64,000 bases of DNA. It comes from Panax quinquefolius. Its lineage: Eukaryota; Streptophyta; Magnoliopsida; Apiales; Araliaceae. Location: the NCBI GenBank assembly GCA_020205615.1, contig CM035160.1:146425991-146489990 (forward strand), given 5' to 3'. Positions 1 to 11,678 of this stretch are shown in pieces. Within the stretch, counting starts at the first letter, position 1, and each line of letters starts with the position of its first letter. A model generated the notes under the pieces. It was given only the letters and a program-made list of their open reading frames with translations. It did not search any database and was not told the origin of the DNA. Position numbers and translations under genes: made by a program.

Positions 1-598
1 TCTCCCTATTGGCACGCAATTAGGTGACCAAACCTCTCCTCGACAGAACTTCTAGACATTGTAAATATTGCAATGTAATAATATGAATAACTTTGTCGTC
101 TCAATTATTGATTTAATAATATATCATATAATGCAGATGATACTGTGAGAATAATCGAATCAATAATATGAGAGATATGATGCAATAATTACTATAGCAA
201 TAATTGAGTATAACTGAGTGACTTCTCACGTAAGCATCAATAATCAATACCACGTGCTACTATACAACCACACGTATTACTGTACTTTTACTACCGGGCA
301 GTTCAAAAGTATTAACGGTAAAACCTCTGCCATTATTTTCACAAAATATTTTTGTCGTTTTCTAACTACGACGACAGTACTTCCGTTGTGGGGTCCACTA
401 ATGATTATGTTGTCGTACGAATATTCTCTGACAAAAAGAATATTCCCCAACCAAATGAATATTTTATAACAACTTGCATACTTTGCAGAATTTATAAATA
501 CTACCCACAACTATAACATTATCTCAAATTCACACTATAATATTCAAAAAAAAAATCAAGAAAATTAAATCTTTATTCGTAAAATCTGGGATCTCACA
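1..598 (-). mobile_element. LTR I (partial), Ty3/gypsy, cut by left window edge
   Basis: Minus-oriented LTR piece of the same group as H, G and J. Its right end reads ...ATCTCACA, the reverse complement of the LTR start TGTGAGAT. Sequence after 598 resumes inside LTR H (TTAGC at 599-603 is the likely target duplication; the left copy is outside the window). Only the U3 start of the LTR is visible. The short ORFs here are non-coding: they translate LTR sequence also found at 7440-8055 and 8061-8595. Confidence 0.75.
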
Positions 599-2349
599 TT
601 AGCCCTCAACAATGTTAAACTAATAAAATACAATAGACATCAAGTTTAACTGCAGCAGAACAAGCAATCCATTAAAAGAGTCAAGTAGAGAATAAAGTCT
701 ACTATCTTTTATGTGACGCCCCCAAAATTAGGTATACGTCACCCATCTTGGGTCGCCACTTACATGGTACATAAATTCAAATACAACTTACTAACATAAC
801 TGTCGTGTACAATACGACATAAACTGTGAGTTCTAATAGGAATATTGTCATTTAGACAATATCCATACTCAAGGATTCCTCATTACAATTATTATCACAC
901 TATTTCACAGAAGAGTGAGGACTACTAATGCTATCTTCAGACCATCACTGCTTTCCGACAGTCTCAAATACTATGTTCTCATTTCACAAGAGAACAAAGA
1001 AAGAAAAAGGAGAGCTCAACTAGCCCAAGAAGAAATATTATGACTAAGATAATGCGAATAAATTATCATTAGCCTTCAACAATGTTAAACCGATAAAATA
1101 CAATAGACAACCGGTTTAATCTGCGGTGAATATGCAATCCATTAAAAGAGTCAAGTAAAAAATAAAGTCAACTATCTTTTAGGTTTTAAAGGTTTTTCAT
1201 CAATTTTATCACTAAGACTCGGTTTAATGAATAAACCACAATATCTAATCATCCCCGTACTCACTAGTCAAGGATTTTCATCAAATTATCAATGGTCATG
1301 ACTATACCGAATCACCCCTCGGTCATAATCATACCAAAAACTATCCATCAACTGCATTACGAATAGCGAGGACTTTACCACATCATTTATAACAAGCCAT
1401 GATTATACCGAATGATCCTCGGTCATAATCATACTAAGTTCATCTATACACGTAAGCCATAATATAACATGAGGATGATGACAATGACATAATAATTCAA
1501 TAAAACAAGTTCAAGAATTATTTAATCCGAGGAATTATTAACGTCCAAATTGTCAACACGATCTTCATTTTTGTAGAGTAAAATTCAAGAATAATCGGAA
1601 GAATATTTCCATGAAAGATCTTTGGATGAAACGCAAATATCAAAGATATTCTACTAATTTCATGGAGTATAAAGTCAAAGTTTTAACCAATTGGGTATAA
1701 TAAAGAATGGAATAACAAAAGAAATCACCATGCATGCGGTACTTGCATGATGGAGTTATTCCAATAGAATAATAATAATCGGACCGGTCGGTGAAATTCA
1801 CACCGCAAGCGTGATGATCAAATGAATAATAAATGCTTTGAATAATAAACAATGGAACCGGATCCGGTGTAAAACACACGAGATGAGGATATTCCAACGA
1901 ATAATAAATGCGAATAATAAACAATGGAACCAGTCCTGTAAAACACACGCAGCAGTGATATTCCAATGTAATAATAAAGAATGGAATAATGAGAAGAAGA
2001 TCACCAAGTATATGGGATTCCGCGTATACGAGTTATTCAACAGAATAAATAAGAATGGAATAATATAAGGATTTCACCAAGTATAGGGTATCTTTGCGTA
2101 TCTGGGTTATGTATAGGGTACGCCACTTTTACACGAGTTATTCCAATGAATAATAATGAATGGAATAATGTAAGTTCTCTTCATGAATAAGAAAGAATAA
2201 CACCCTTACGGATACAACAAATAATATCCCTTACCTTAGAAGAACTGAATATTGGCAAAGTGAAGTAGCGAATACTTTTCTTCTTTCTCTCTATAGTTTC
2301 TCTCTGTAATTTCAAAGAATTCGTAAGAAAATAATGAAGGAATGAGCTT

Positions 2350-2359
2350 CTATTTATAG
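2350..2359 (-). promoter_or_regulatory. TATA box of LTR G
   Basis: CTATAAATAG on the minus strand, followed by AGAAGCTCATTCCTTC, the same core as in the other LTRs of this family. It marks the probable U3/R boundary about 30 bp downstream. Confidence 0.6.
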
Positions 2360-2917
2360 GAAAATAGAATGCATAGTAATTAATCCATGAATGGTCCAGA
2401 TTGATTTACTTTAATCGACGGTCCATATTTAAAGCAACATCTTTTAAATAAAATATAATATATTCTATTTATATAAAAACATTTTACTATGCAAAACACT
2501 ATGCAACACTATCGCAAAACACTATACAACACTATATGCATAATAAAATATAATATATTCTATTTATGTAATAACTTTAATAAAGTATTCGCTTTTATAT
2601 AAAAGATGTTTCGCTTTTTATTACGAATAAAACAAAACGTCATTATCACTTTCTTTATTTTATATAAAAGATGTTACATTTTATTACGTTAATAATACGA
2701 ATAAAACAAAACGTCATCATCGTTATAATTCATATTATTAATCGACAATAATGGAATCAAACTGAGTGACTCCTCACATAAATATCAATAATCAATACCA
2801 TGTGCTTCTACGCAACCACACGTATTCTCGTACTTTTACTACCGAAAGTAGTTCAACAATATCAACCAGTAAAACTTCCGCCAGTTATTTTCATAAAATA
2901 TTTTGTTCGGGTGAATA

Positions 2918-3125
2918 GTAACTCGTGAATAGTACTCCGACACAAAAAGTTTCCCAAATACTCGAGTGAACAATACTAGAGTGAATAGTAATTTCGGTGA
3001 ATAGTAACCCATGAATAGTAACTCGTAAATAGTAACTCCGACACAAAAAGTGTCCCAAATACTCGAGTGAACAATACTAAAGTGAATAGTAATTTCGGTG
3101 AATAGTAAGCCGTGAATAGTAACTC
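2918..3125 (-). repeat. GTGAATAGT array in LTR G
   Basis: Short direct repeats built on GTGAATAGT (ACTATTCAC on the other strand), arranged as two longer copies of roughly 115 bp separated by CCGACACAAAAAGT-type spacers. Similar arrays occur at 5880-6085, 29205-29360, 32100-32280, 48235-48400 and 62085-62145. Confidence 0.7.
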
Positions 3126-4316
3126 GGTATTTTATGACAACTTGTCTACTTTGAAAATTTTTCAAATATGACCCTTAACTTTAAACTTTTATCAATTTAA
3201 CTATTCACCAAAATAGAAAAATTGAACATTTTTATTTCATAAAATTCGGGGTCTCACATTTTATGATTTAAAAAGCTTTTTCATCACTATTATCGCTGGG
3301 ACTCAGCTTAATAAATAATCCACATTATCCCTGCACTACGGCCAAGGATATTCATTAGTATCACAACCACAAATTATCCATTACTCTACAGGCCAAGGAT
3401 ATTCGTGTATTCATCAATGGTCATGATCATGCCAACAACAAGCGTCCATCAATGCACTACGGGCTAATGAGGACTTTTACCACATCATTTGTAACATTAT
3501 GGTCATGATTACAATCGAATAATCCTCAGTGTATAATCATATACCAAGTCCATCTATGCACTACAGTGCCACGTATGACTTTCAAAAAATATAAACATGA
3601 GGATGATGACAATGATATAAGAATTGAATAAAACAAGTTCAAGAATTAATTTATTCAGAATTAATAACGTCCAAATTGTCAACATGATACTTCTTTGTAG
3701 AGAGTAAAATTCAAGAATGCTCGTAAGAATATTTTCATGAAAAGTTCTTTGGATGAAGCGCTTGAATATCAAGGATATTCCACTAATTTCATGAAGTATA
3801 GAAGTCAAAACTTTAACCAACCGAGTATAATAAGGAATGGAATAACAAAAGAAATCACCACGCATGCGGTACTTGCATGAGATGAGTTATTCCAATAGAA
3901 TAATAAATAACGGAACGAATTGTGTCAGTAAATTAGCAAGAAGCGAGGATGTTCCAAACGAATAATAAAAAGCGAAACCGGTCCCAAGTAAACGCGCACA
4001 AATAGGATATTCCAACGTAATAATAAAGACGGAACTGTGTCCCACAGTAAACGCAGAGAGGCAGGATATTCAACGAGAATAATAAAAGATGAAATAAGGA
4101 AGAATTTCACCAAGTATAGGGTAGCCAGCGTATCTGAGTTATTCCAACAGAATAATAAATAATGGAATAACAGAAGTTCTCTTCATTAATACAAAAGAAA
4201 TAATATCCCTTACCGTAAAAGAAATTGGATGTAAGAGTAGTGAAGTAGCAGAATACTTATCTTCTTTCTCTCTAGAGTTTTAGTGAAATCGTAAGAAATA
4301 ATGAAGGAATGAGCTT

Positions 4317-4326
4317 CTATTTATAG
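4317..4326 (-). promoter_or_regulatory. TATA box of LTR H
   Basis: CTATAAATAG on the minus strand followed by AGAAGCTCATTCCTTC, as in LTRs G, J, E and A. Confidence 0.55.
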
Positions 4327-4452
4327 AAGAATGGACTGAATAGTAACTAATCCATGAACGGTCCAGATTGATTTACTTTTAAACGGACGATCCAGATTGG
4401 TTTACAATAAAATATAATATATTCTATTTATAATTATATAATAAAACAAAAT

Positions 4453-4620
4453 TTATATATAATATATATATATATATATATAAACCATAATACTCCTCCC
4501 GACAATCTCTGCCCCTTCCTTCAGGCAACCGTCCTTTTTTTTTCAAGTAAAACAAATTTATAATATAAATATATATATAAACCTATGTTATAAACATATA
4601 TATATATATATAATAATAAT
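4453..4620. repeat. (AT)n and TAA-rich simple repeats
   Basis: Two AT-dinucleotide runs (about 4453-4482 and 4596-4613) and a short (TAA)n, separated by a pyrimidine-rich stretch. They lie in the U3-side part of LTR H. No gene. Confidence 0.7.
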
Positions 4621-5879
4621 AATTATTATACTCCTTCCTTAATCAATCCCCCCCAATTCCCGTAACCAAATTTTCCTCCTCCCAAGACTTTGTAACACAC
4701 ATGGGCCCCACTCATGGGGCCCCCACCTTTATTACATTAAAAAAAATTTTACTGATTATTTTGAAAAAATGGGTAAATGGGCACAATATTAATCGACCAG
4801 GTCGTTCCCAGAAAAGAGGGGGATTTCAAATAAGAATTTCTGTGACGCCCCCAAAATAGGTATACATCACCCATCTTGAGTCGCCAAATACATGGTACAA
4901 AATATAAATACAACTTAATTATACAAACGTCGTGTAAACAATACGACAAAACATAGCTGAGAGTTTTAATAAGAATATTGTCATCTAGACAATATCCACA
5001 CTCAAAGGAGTCCTCATTACATTTATTATCACATAATTTAACAGAATAGTGAGGACTATTAATGCTATCATCTCGGACCATCACTCCATTCCCCGACTAG
5101 TCCCGGCTACGTTCTCATTTCTTGAAGAGAACAATGAAAGCAAAAGGGTGAGCTCAACTAGCCCAGTAAGAAATATTATGACTAAGATAATGCAGGTTAA
5201 ATTATCATTAGCCTTCAACAATGTTAAACTGATAAAACACAATAGACATCAAGATTAACTGCAGTGGAACAAGCAATCCATTAAAAGAGTCAAGTAGAGA
5301 ATAAAATCTACTATCTTTTATGATTTAAAAAGTTTTTCATCACTTTTATCGCTGAGACTCGGCTTAATAAATAATCCACATCATCAAATCATCCCTGCAC
5401 TACAGACCAATGATATTATTTAATATCACGACCACGAATTATCCATGCACTACGGGCCAAAGATAATCGTGTTTTCATCAACGGTCCTGATCATGCCATA
5501 AAAAAATTCATCTTCGCTCCCTTGGCCGAAGAGAATTCATAGCCATTATCATACCAAAAACTGTCCATCAATGCACTACGGGCCAATGAGAACTTTTTTC
5601 ACATCATTTGTAACATTACGGTCATGATTATACCGAATAATCCCTGGTCATAATCATACCAAGTCCATCTATGCAATCTGAAGCCACGTATGACTTTCAA
5701 CATAATATAAACATGAGGATGATGACAATGATATAAGAATTCAATAAAACAAGTTCAAGAATTAAATTATCCAGGAACTAATAACATCTAAATTGTCAAC
5801 ATGATACTTCTTTGTAGAGTAAAATTCAAGAATAATATTCATACACAAAAAAATAATTTGGACAGAAAAGAATCAATTT

Positions 5880-6085
5880 TTCGTCGTGAATAGTACCCCG
5901 TGAATAGTACTTCGAGAATAGTACCCCAACATGAAAAGTACTCCAAATACCCGAGCGAATAATATTCGGGTGAATAGTAATTTCGATGAATAGTAACCAG
6001 TGAATAGTATTCCGGCATGAAAAGTGCCCCGAATACCCGAGTGAATAATACTAGAGTGAATAGTAACCGGGTGAATAGTAACTCG
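5880..6085 (-). repeat. GTGAATAGT array in LTR J
   Basis: About ten copies of GTGAATAGTA/GAATAGTACC with spacers such as CCCGAATACCCGAGTGAATA, in the R-U5 part of the LTR. Same motif and relative position as in LTR G and in elements B, C, D and F. Confidence 0.65.
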
Positions 6086-6159
6086 TAACAGAAAATACCA
6101 AATAAAATGATATTCCATGGCGAGTATAGAAATCAAAACTTTAACCAACCGAGTATAAT

Positions 6160-6690
6160 AAAGAATGGAATAACAAAAGAAATCACCGGCGTGCGGTACT
6201 TAGCGTGTATAAAGTTATCCCAATGAATAATAAATAACGGAACCAAGTCGAGCGTAATAAGCAATCAAGCAAGATATTCCAACAGAATAATAAAGAATGG
6301 AATAACAACGAAATCACCATGCATGCGGTACTTGCATGACGAAGTTATTCCAACAGAATAATAAATAATGAAACCAGTCCCGGCGTAAAATACAGTATGT
6401 GATATTCCAATGTAATAATAAAGACGAACCATATGCAGCGTAAAACGCATGCACAAGATATTCAAATGTAATAATAAAGATGGAACCCAGTCCGAAGCGT
6501 AAAAGCATTGCAGACAGGATATTCCAAATGAATAATAAAGAATGGAATAACAACATAATTTCACCATGTATGCGGATTACTTCACATGAGCGTGTTATTC
6601 CAGTGAGAATAATAAATAATGGAATAACGTAATTATTTCACCAAGTATAGGGTGATCAATGCGTATCTGAGTTATTCCAATGAATAATAA
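6160..6690 (-). repeat. TGGAATAA-unit array in LTR J
   Basis: Degenerate tandem units of about 55-65 bp, each with TATTCCAAxxxAATAATAAA followed by a GGAACC-type box. On the minus strand the unit reads TTTATTATTxxxTTGGAATA. The corresponding array in element A is at 38095-38470. The open frames here are by-products of the repeat. Confidence 0.65.
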
Positions 6691-6863
6691 AGAATGAAAT
6701 AATGAAGTTCTCTTCATGAATATGAAAATAATAATACCCCTTACCTCAAAAGAAGATCGGATCTTTGAAATAGTGAGGTGGCGAGACTTTTCTTCTTCTT
6801 CTCTCTATAATAATGGCTCTAAAGCTTTAGTGAATTGGTGAGAAATGAAGGAAGAATGAGCTT

Positions 6864-6873
6864 CTATTTATAG
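6864..6873 (-). promoter_or_regulatory. TATA box of LTR J
   Basis: CTATAAATAG on the minus strand followed by AAGCTCATTCTTCC. Position equivalent to the other LTR TATA boxes, although the U3 upstream of it differs. Confidence 0.55.
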
Positions 6874-6914
6874 AAAAATATAGTTTCGATAATTACACAT
6901 TTTGGGGCTCGAAA

Positions 6915-7255
6915 AATTACAGTACAATACCTCCAATTTTTCTTTCATTTTTAATTTAGTCCTGCAAGTATTATCAATCTTGCACCAACTCTCCTAATAG
7001 TAAATCAAGTGAATCAATAGTAAAATCATGTGACTCAATAGTAAATCATGTGACTCAATAGTTCTAAGCATGTGAAAAAATTAATTACAATATAGTACAT
7101 CCATCTATACCTCCATCTTTAACTTAGTCATGCAAGTATTATCAATCTTGCACCAACTCCCCTAATAGTAAATGAATGTGACTCAATAGTACACACATGT
7201 GAACAAATAGTTATGTAAGCATGTGAATTAGTAGCAATTAATTGCTCATTTATCC
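6915..7255. repeat. 168-bp tandem duplication in U3 of LTR J
   Basis: The block TGCAAGTATTATCAATCTTG begins near 6963 and again near 7131, with similar sequence before and after it. Each copy is followed by short repeats of ATGTGACTCAATAGTA. Not seen in G, H, A or E. Confidence 0.7.
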
Positions 7256-8595
7256 GATAAATTCCCCGATTTATCAATATAACCCTCAGACATCAATTAT
7301 CATCGGAATAGATGTCGATTTCCACTAACACTAATAATCCCAACACAATGGAACTATCAAATTCATCTTTAATCAACACGAACTTATTCATCATTAATAT
7401 TATAACTCACAATATTTAACAACCGTGTCGTTCCCAGGAAAGAGGGGCTTTCAATAAGGATTTCTCCTGATATTGGCGCAAGATTAGGTGACCAAACCTC
7501 GTGTAACTTCAGACATTGAAAATATTACAATTTAATAATATGAATAACTTTGTCGTCTCAATTATTGATTTAATAATATATCAAATATTTTGCGAGATGA
7601 TCTTGTGACAATAATCGAATCAATAATATGAAAGATATGATCACGTTAATTATGTAGAAATAATTGAGTATAAGCGGTGACTTTTCACGTAAGCATCAAT
7701 AATCAATACCGTGTCTACTACGCAATCACGCCAGCGTATTATTGTACTTTTACTAATGGGTAGTTCAATGCTTTTTAACGGTAAAACTTCCGCCATTATT
7801 TTCATAAAAATATTTTGTCGTTTTTTTCAATCCGACAATAATTCCGCTAATGAGGTCCACTAATGATTGTCTTGCCGTCGTCTAAATATTTCCGACATAA
7901 AGAATATTCCCCACCAATCGAATATAATATAACAACTTGCATACTTTGCAAAATTTATAAATATTACCCACAATTATAACATTATATTAAATCCACACCA
8001 TAATATTAAAAAAATCGAAATTTAAATCTTTATTCGTAAAATTTGGGATTTTACAATTTCTCCCTATCATTAGTATGATTAGGTGATCAAACCTCTCATT
8101 GATGTAACTTCTGAGACATCGTTAATATTGCAAATAATAATATTAATAACTCGGTCATCTCAATTATTGATTTAATAATATATAAAATATCGATGATAAT
8201 TGAATAAAAGCGAATGACTTCTCACGTAAGCATCAATAATTAATACCGTATGCTGCTACCATGCAACCACACGACATTCTTTTCTTTTTACTACCGAGTA
8301 GTTCAACAGTATTAACGGTAAAACTTCCGCCGTTATTTTCAATAAAATATTTTTGTCGTTTTCTCAATCGGACAATAATTCCGTTGTGGGGTCCACCAAT
8401 GATTGTGCCGTCGTACAAATATTCCCTGTTAAAACAAATATTTCCCGACCAATCGAATATTATATAAAAACTTGCGTACTTTGTAAAATTTATAAATATT
8501 ACCCACAACTATAATATTATATCAAATTCATTCCATATATTCAAAAATGATAATATAGAAAATTCATCTTTATTCATAAAAGTTGGGGTCTTACA

Positions 8596-9445
8596 TTTTA
8601 GTTTAAATTTAAAGCATCATTCCTTTATTATAAATTAAAACTATTTTATGTGTCTCACTGTTCTATGATTTGATGGTAAATTTGACTTGTTTGACAGAAA
8701 GAGCTTTGTTTCTATACTTGATATAATTCTCATTGCCGACTCTGTCACTAAGTTAATTGCTCGATGTGAGTTATGTGTTAAATTCTATTAAAGGCTTAGA
8801 CCTTTTTGTTGTTTCAATTGGTTTTGAAACCGAAATCACACTAATTGAAATCGCATTGCAAAGTTTAAAACCGTACCGCACCAATCACAAGCGATTTTGT
8901 GTACGGTTTTGGATTTGTCAAACCGCACCTAAGCGGTCGAAACTGCACTAAACCGTATCATATTCATCCCTATACACAGCTGTGTATATACATATATCTT
9001 ATATATATATATATATATATAATCTAGAAAAATTAAGAAACATTGTAATTAAGGTGACAGACATTATTAACCCTTAATATTTCTTAATTTTAATTACTTG
9101 GAGTATAAGCTACACAAGAATAGATACAAAAAGATTACAAATGACATTAAAAAGAAAACTGGTTCGGGAAACTTATCTCTGCTATTGTGCTACTTTGCTT
9201 TCCATTTTTCTATGTCATCCTTTGGAGCTATACATGCTTCAAATTACTGGAATATTTGTATACTTCTTTTATGGTTATGTTTATTTGTAATAATTATATT
9301 TGAGATTAAATATTTTTTTGTTTGTTTTTAAAAATAGACTTAAGACTATTAATCCCGGATAATAAAATAATTTGAAAAGTCAGACTATTTAATATCGTAT
9401 CCAACTAGGTATTGTAATCCATACCATATGAGACTAAAAAATTGT
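8596..9445. other. Intergenic, no gene recognised
   Basis: AT-rich spacer at the left edge of the gene island. It has an (AT)n run at about 8999-9020 and a stretch at 8820-8960 rich in GGTTT/AAACCG words (CCGCACC, GCGGT). The latter resembles diverged transposon-derived sequence but is not assignable. Short open frames at 8757-8951 and 9098-9331 show no recognisable domain. Confidence 0.5.
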
Positions 9446-9990
9446 GAACAAAATTAACTGTTTAACGTTAAATTTTGTACACATGACGAAATCACTAAAA
9501 CAACAATTTAAAACAGCGCTAATAGTTTATCGGCATGTGTTATGTGTGTATTAATGTATATATGGGGGGAGGTGTTTTTTTGCTAAATAGGACACCAATA
9601 TTTCATCACCTTTTTTCAGCAAAACGTGGCACCTTGTTCATACGTGATATCATTATAAAATTATCAAGTAAAAGCATTATACCACTACTAACAAAATATA
9701 CAATAAACAATAACATATAATACAAATAAATATTTATACTCTCTATATTATTATAGTGAATTTTTCTCTTTTTCTCTCCATGGTTTTTTTCTAGTTGAGT
9801 TTTTACGTAAATTCTTGTGTTCATATTGTATATCTTTTTGTTTATGTTTATGTGAGTGTATTTCGTGAGTTTGATTTCACAACATACAATCAACTACTTC
9901 ATTAACTGTTAGCGCTGTTTTGACCTGCTGTTTTGGTGATTTCGTCAAGTGTATAAAATCTGGCGTTAACATTAACATGTAACTTTGTTT
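9446..9990. mobile_element. Non-autonomous DNA transposon with long terminal inverted repeats
   Basis: The left arm, about 9446-9530 (GACGAAATCACTAAAACA, AAAACAGCGCTAATAGTT), is matched inverted by the right arm, about 9905-9990 (AACTGTTAGCGCTGTTTT, TGTTTTGGTGATTTCGTC). The arms are about 85 bp with scattered mismatches and enclose about 370 bp of AT-rich sequence with no transposase. Long arms and small size suggest a Mutator-like or similar MITE. The family is not certain and no clean target duplication was identified. Confidence 0.65.
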
Positions 9991-10878
9991 AAAAAATCGA
10001 TGCATCTTATCCTATCTATCTATACTTAAACTAATGAGAATATGATATATTTGTTATTAGTAGTAAGAGTATGAGTCCAAATGGTAAGTTTTTATCTAAT
10101 TCATTAAATAATCATGGACAAAACAAACATAACATGAAATTATTTTAAGTTATTTCATGAAAAAACAAATATGTGATTATGACTATTTAATCGTATGATT
10201 AATAATTTTGAGATTATAATTCAAAAGAATATAATCCTGACATTATAATTCTTTCAAACAAATATAGTCCAGTTTATTTACACACCCCAAACGGTGATAT
10301 TTACACACCCCAAATATATTCCCCTTTATTTTGAAATCAAGTAACTAAATAGACCCAACCCAACACATGTTTGAGAATCAGGTTCATAAAGGCCCAAAAA
10401 GACCCAACTTATCATTAGGCTTTGAGAAATCTGCATAAAGCTTACAGGAAAGGCCCATCTAGAACAATATTAAATTTCTATATTATTTACTTTTGTTTGG
10501 TGAGTAAGCTCAAATCTTTTTTCTATTGAGTTGAGCAGAAGCCTTTACTAGACCTCAATGATGTAAAAGTCAAAATTACAACTTTGAATTTTAACTTTAA
10601 ATTACAACCGTACATTATTACTTAAAGTAGTATCGATGGCCCACGTGTTACGCGTTTAAATTATGTAAGATAAAATTAAAATTTTATAAATTTAGAAAAC
10701 TAATAAAAAGATAATTTTTTAAAAAAGAACAAAATAATAAATATCTAAAATTATAAGAACAAAGGAGAAAGAAAATAAAAAGAACAAATCTGACAAAAAA
10801 TCGCCAAATCTCGACAAGAAGTTTTATAATATAGATGTAGATTAGGATATAGATATATTCACGTAAATACAATAAGAA
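9991..10878. other. Intergenic, no gene recognised
   Basis: AT-rich non-coding spacer between two MITE-like elements. The pair of TTTACACACCCCAAA words near 10270-10310 is a small direct repeat. No gene, tRNA or clear promoter seen. Confidence 0.5.
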
Positions 10879-11023
10879 TAATGCTAGAGACACAACTTAT
10901 TCTATAACTATTTTATAATTTGCTGATGTGGCAAAACTACATTGAAATAATTTGTTCATCAATATGCTGAATTAAAGTATGTCATATCAACAAATTATAA
11001 AATAAGTTGTGTCTCTAACATTA
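10879..11023. mobile_element. Small MITE
   Basis: Inverted-repeat element of about 145 bp. The left end AATGCTAGAGACACAACTTA is mirrored at the right by AAGTTGTGTCTCTAACATTA. The inner arms TTTTATAATTTGCTGATGTG and CATATCAACAAATTATAAAA also pair. No coding capacity. Superfamily not assigned. Confidence 0.65.
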
Positions 11024-11170
11024 CTCATACAATAATACTATTTAAAATGAGAACAACTAATATGTGAGGTTCCAAAATCAACTATATAAACACACAGGAT
11101 AGGAAATTATTAGGATGAACAAGGAAACTAACAAAATAATTTCTAAATAATATCTTGGGAAAAAATGTAC

Positions 11171-11340
11171 GTACACAATTGTGTATTACACAGTAGGCTA
11201 TCGCGATGGTTTTTTTGGCTATAACGACGGTTTCACCCGTCGTCGTAGTTATTCTGGGCTATGGTGACAGTTTACCATCGCTATAACTTAAAAAATCTGT
11301 CGTCATAATCCTACTGTATAATATACATATGTGTATATAC
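11171..11340. mobile_element. Fold-back MITE-like element
   Basis: Imperfect inverted repeat: GTATTACACAGTAGG on the left pairs with CCTACTGTATAATAT on the right. Both sides carry GCGATGG/CCATCGC and TCGTCGTAG-type words. About 170 bp, no ORF. Confidence 0.45.
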
Positions 11341-11369
11341 ATATAGCCCAATATCTAGTATACACAATA

Positions 11370-11488
11370 ATCATCCTCGCTTGTCTCACTGGTTAAAGAG
11401 AAAATTTGAGTCCAGCCGTAATCTCGGAAGTTTGAATTCAACTCCCAAGTCGGAATACTCCACGTTTTTAAAAATAAAAAAAAAAAGC
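11370..11488 (+). mobile_element. Possible tRNA-derived SINE
   Basis: TGTCTCACTGGTTAAAG resembles a Pol III A box. AGTTTGAATTCAACTCCC, about 45 bp later, resembles a B box. An A-rich tail (AAAATAAAAAAAAAAA) follows at about 11470-11487. No target duplication was found, so this stays a candidate. Confidence 0.4.
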
Positions 11489-11678
11489 TATTCAATTCAT
11501 GGGCCTTCACTCCTGGACCCTAGTTGGTAAGGTAAGATAGAGCTGGAGGGCCATAACGATTGAATGGTATAGACCCGTGGCCCGGAATTAAATATCATCA
11601 CGATCCAACTCAATACGTGTAACACAAATCTTCGGTGTGATTAGTATGAATTGCATATGATTAACGGCTGTCGTTTGA

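Larger units (their letters stand above)
712..3258 (-). mobile_element. Solo LTR G (TSD TTTTA)
   Basis: Complete LTR of about 2.55 kb, starting TGTGACGCCCCC on the plus strand and ending GGGTCTCACA (minus orientation: TGTGAGACCC...GGGGGCGTCACA). It is flanked by TTTTA at 707-711 and 3259-3263. No internal region follows, so it is a solo LTR left by LTR-LTR recombination. Removing it rejoins H into the same text seen uninterrupted near 5310-5330. It has a CTATAAATAG TATA box (minus) at 2350-2359 and a GTGAATAGT array at 2918-3125. Confidence 0.85.
4841..8055 (-). mobile_element. Solo LTR J (TSD ATTTC)
   Basis: Starts TGTGACGCCC at 4841 and ends GGGATTTTACA at 8055. It is flanked by ATTTC at 4836-4840 and 8056-8060. 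At about 3.2 kb it is longer than G because its U3 differs: 6885-7440 carries an unrelated segment with a 168-bp tandem duplication. TATA box at 6864-6873 (minus). It contains a GTGAATAGT array (5880-6085) and a TGGAATAA-unit array (about 6160-6690). No coding region. Confidence 0.85.
599..8595 (-). mobile_element. Host LTR H, interrupted by LTRs G and J
   Basis: Minus-oriented LTR in three visible pieces: 599-711, 3264-4840 and 8061-8595. Joined, they run collinear with J (4841-8055). The right terminus (U3 start) is ...GGGTCTTACA at 8595, and TTTTA at 8596-8600 may be one target duplication. The left end lies beyond the window behind LTR I. The middle piece ends in a pyrimidine-rich and (AT)n stretch (4440-4840) that J lacks. 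No coding capacity. Boundaries are inferred from exact 5-bp duplications around G and J. Confidence 0.7.

Noticed and set aside
8757..8951. 64-codon frame near the left edge of the gene island
   Set aside because: No recognisable domain; sits in GGTTT/AAACC-rich repeat-like DNA.
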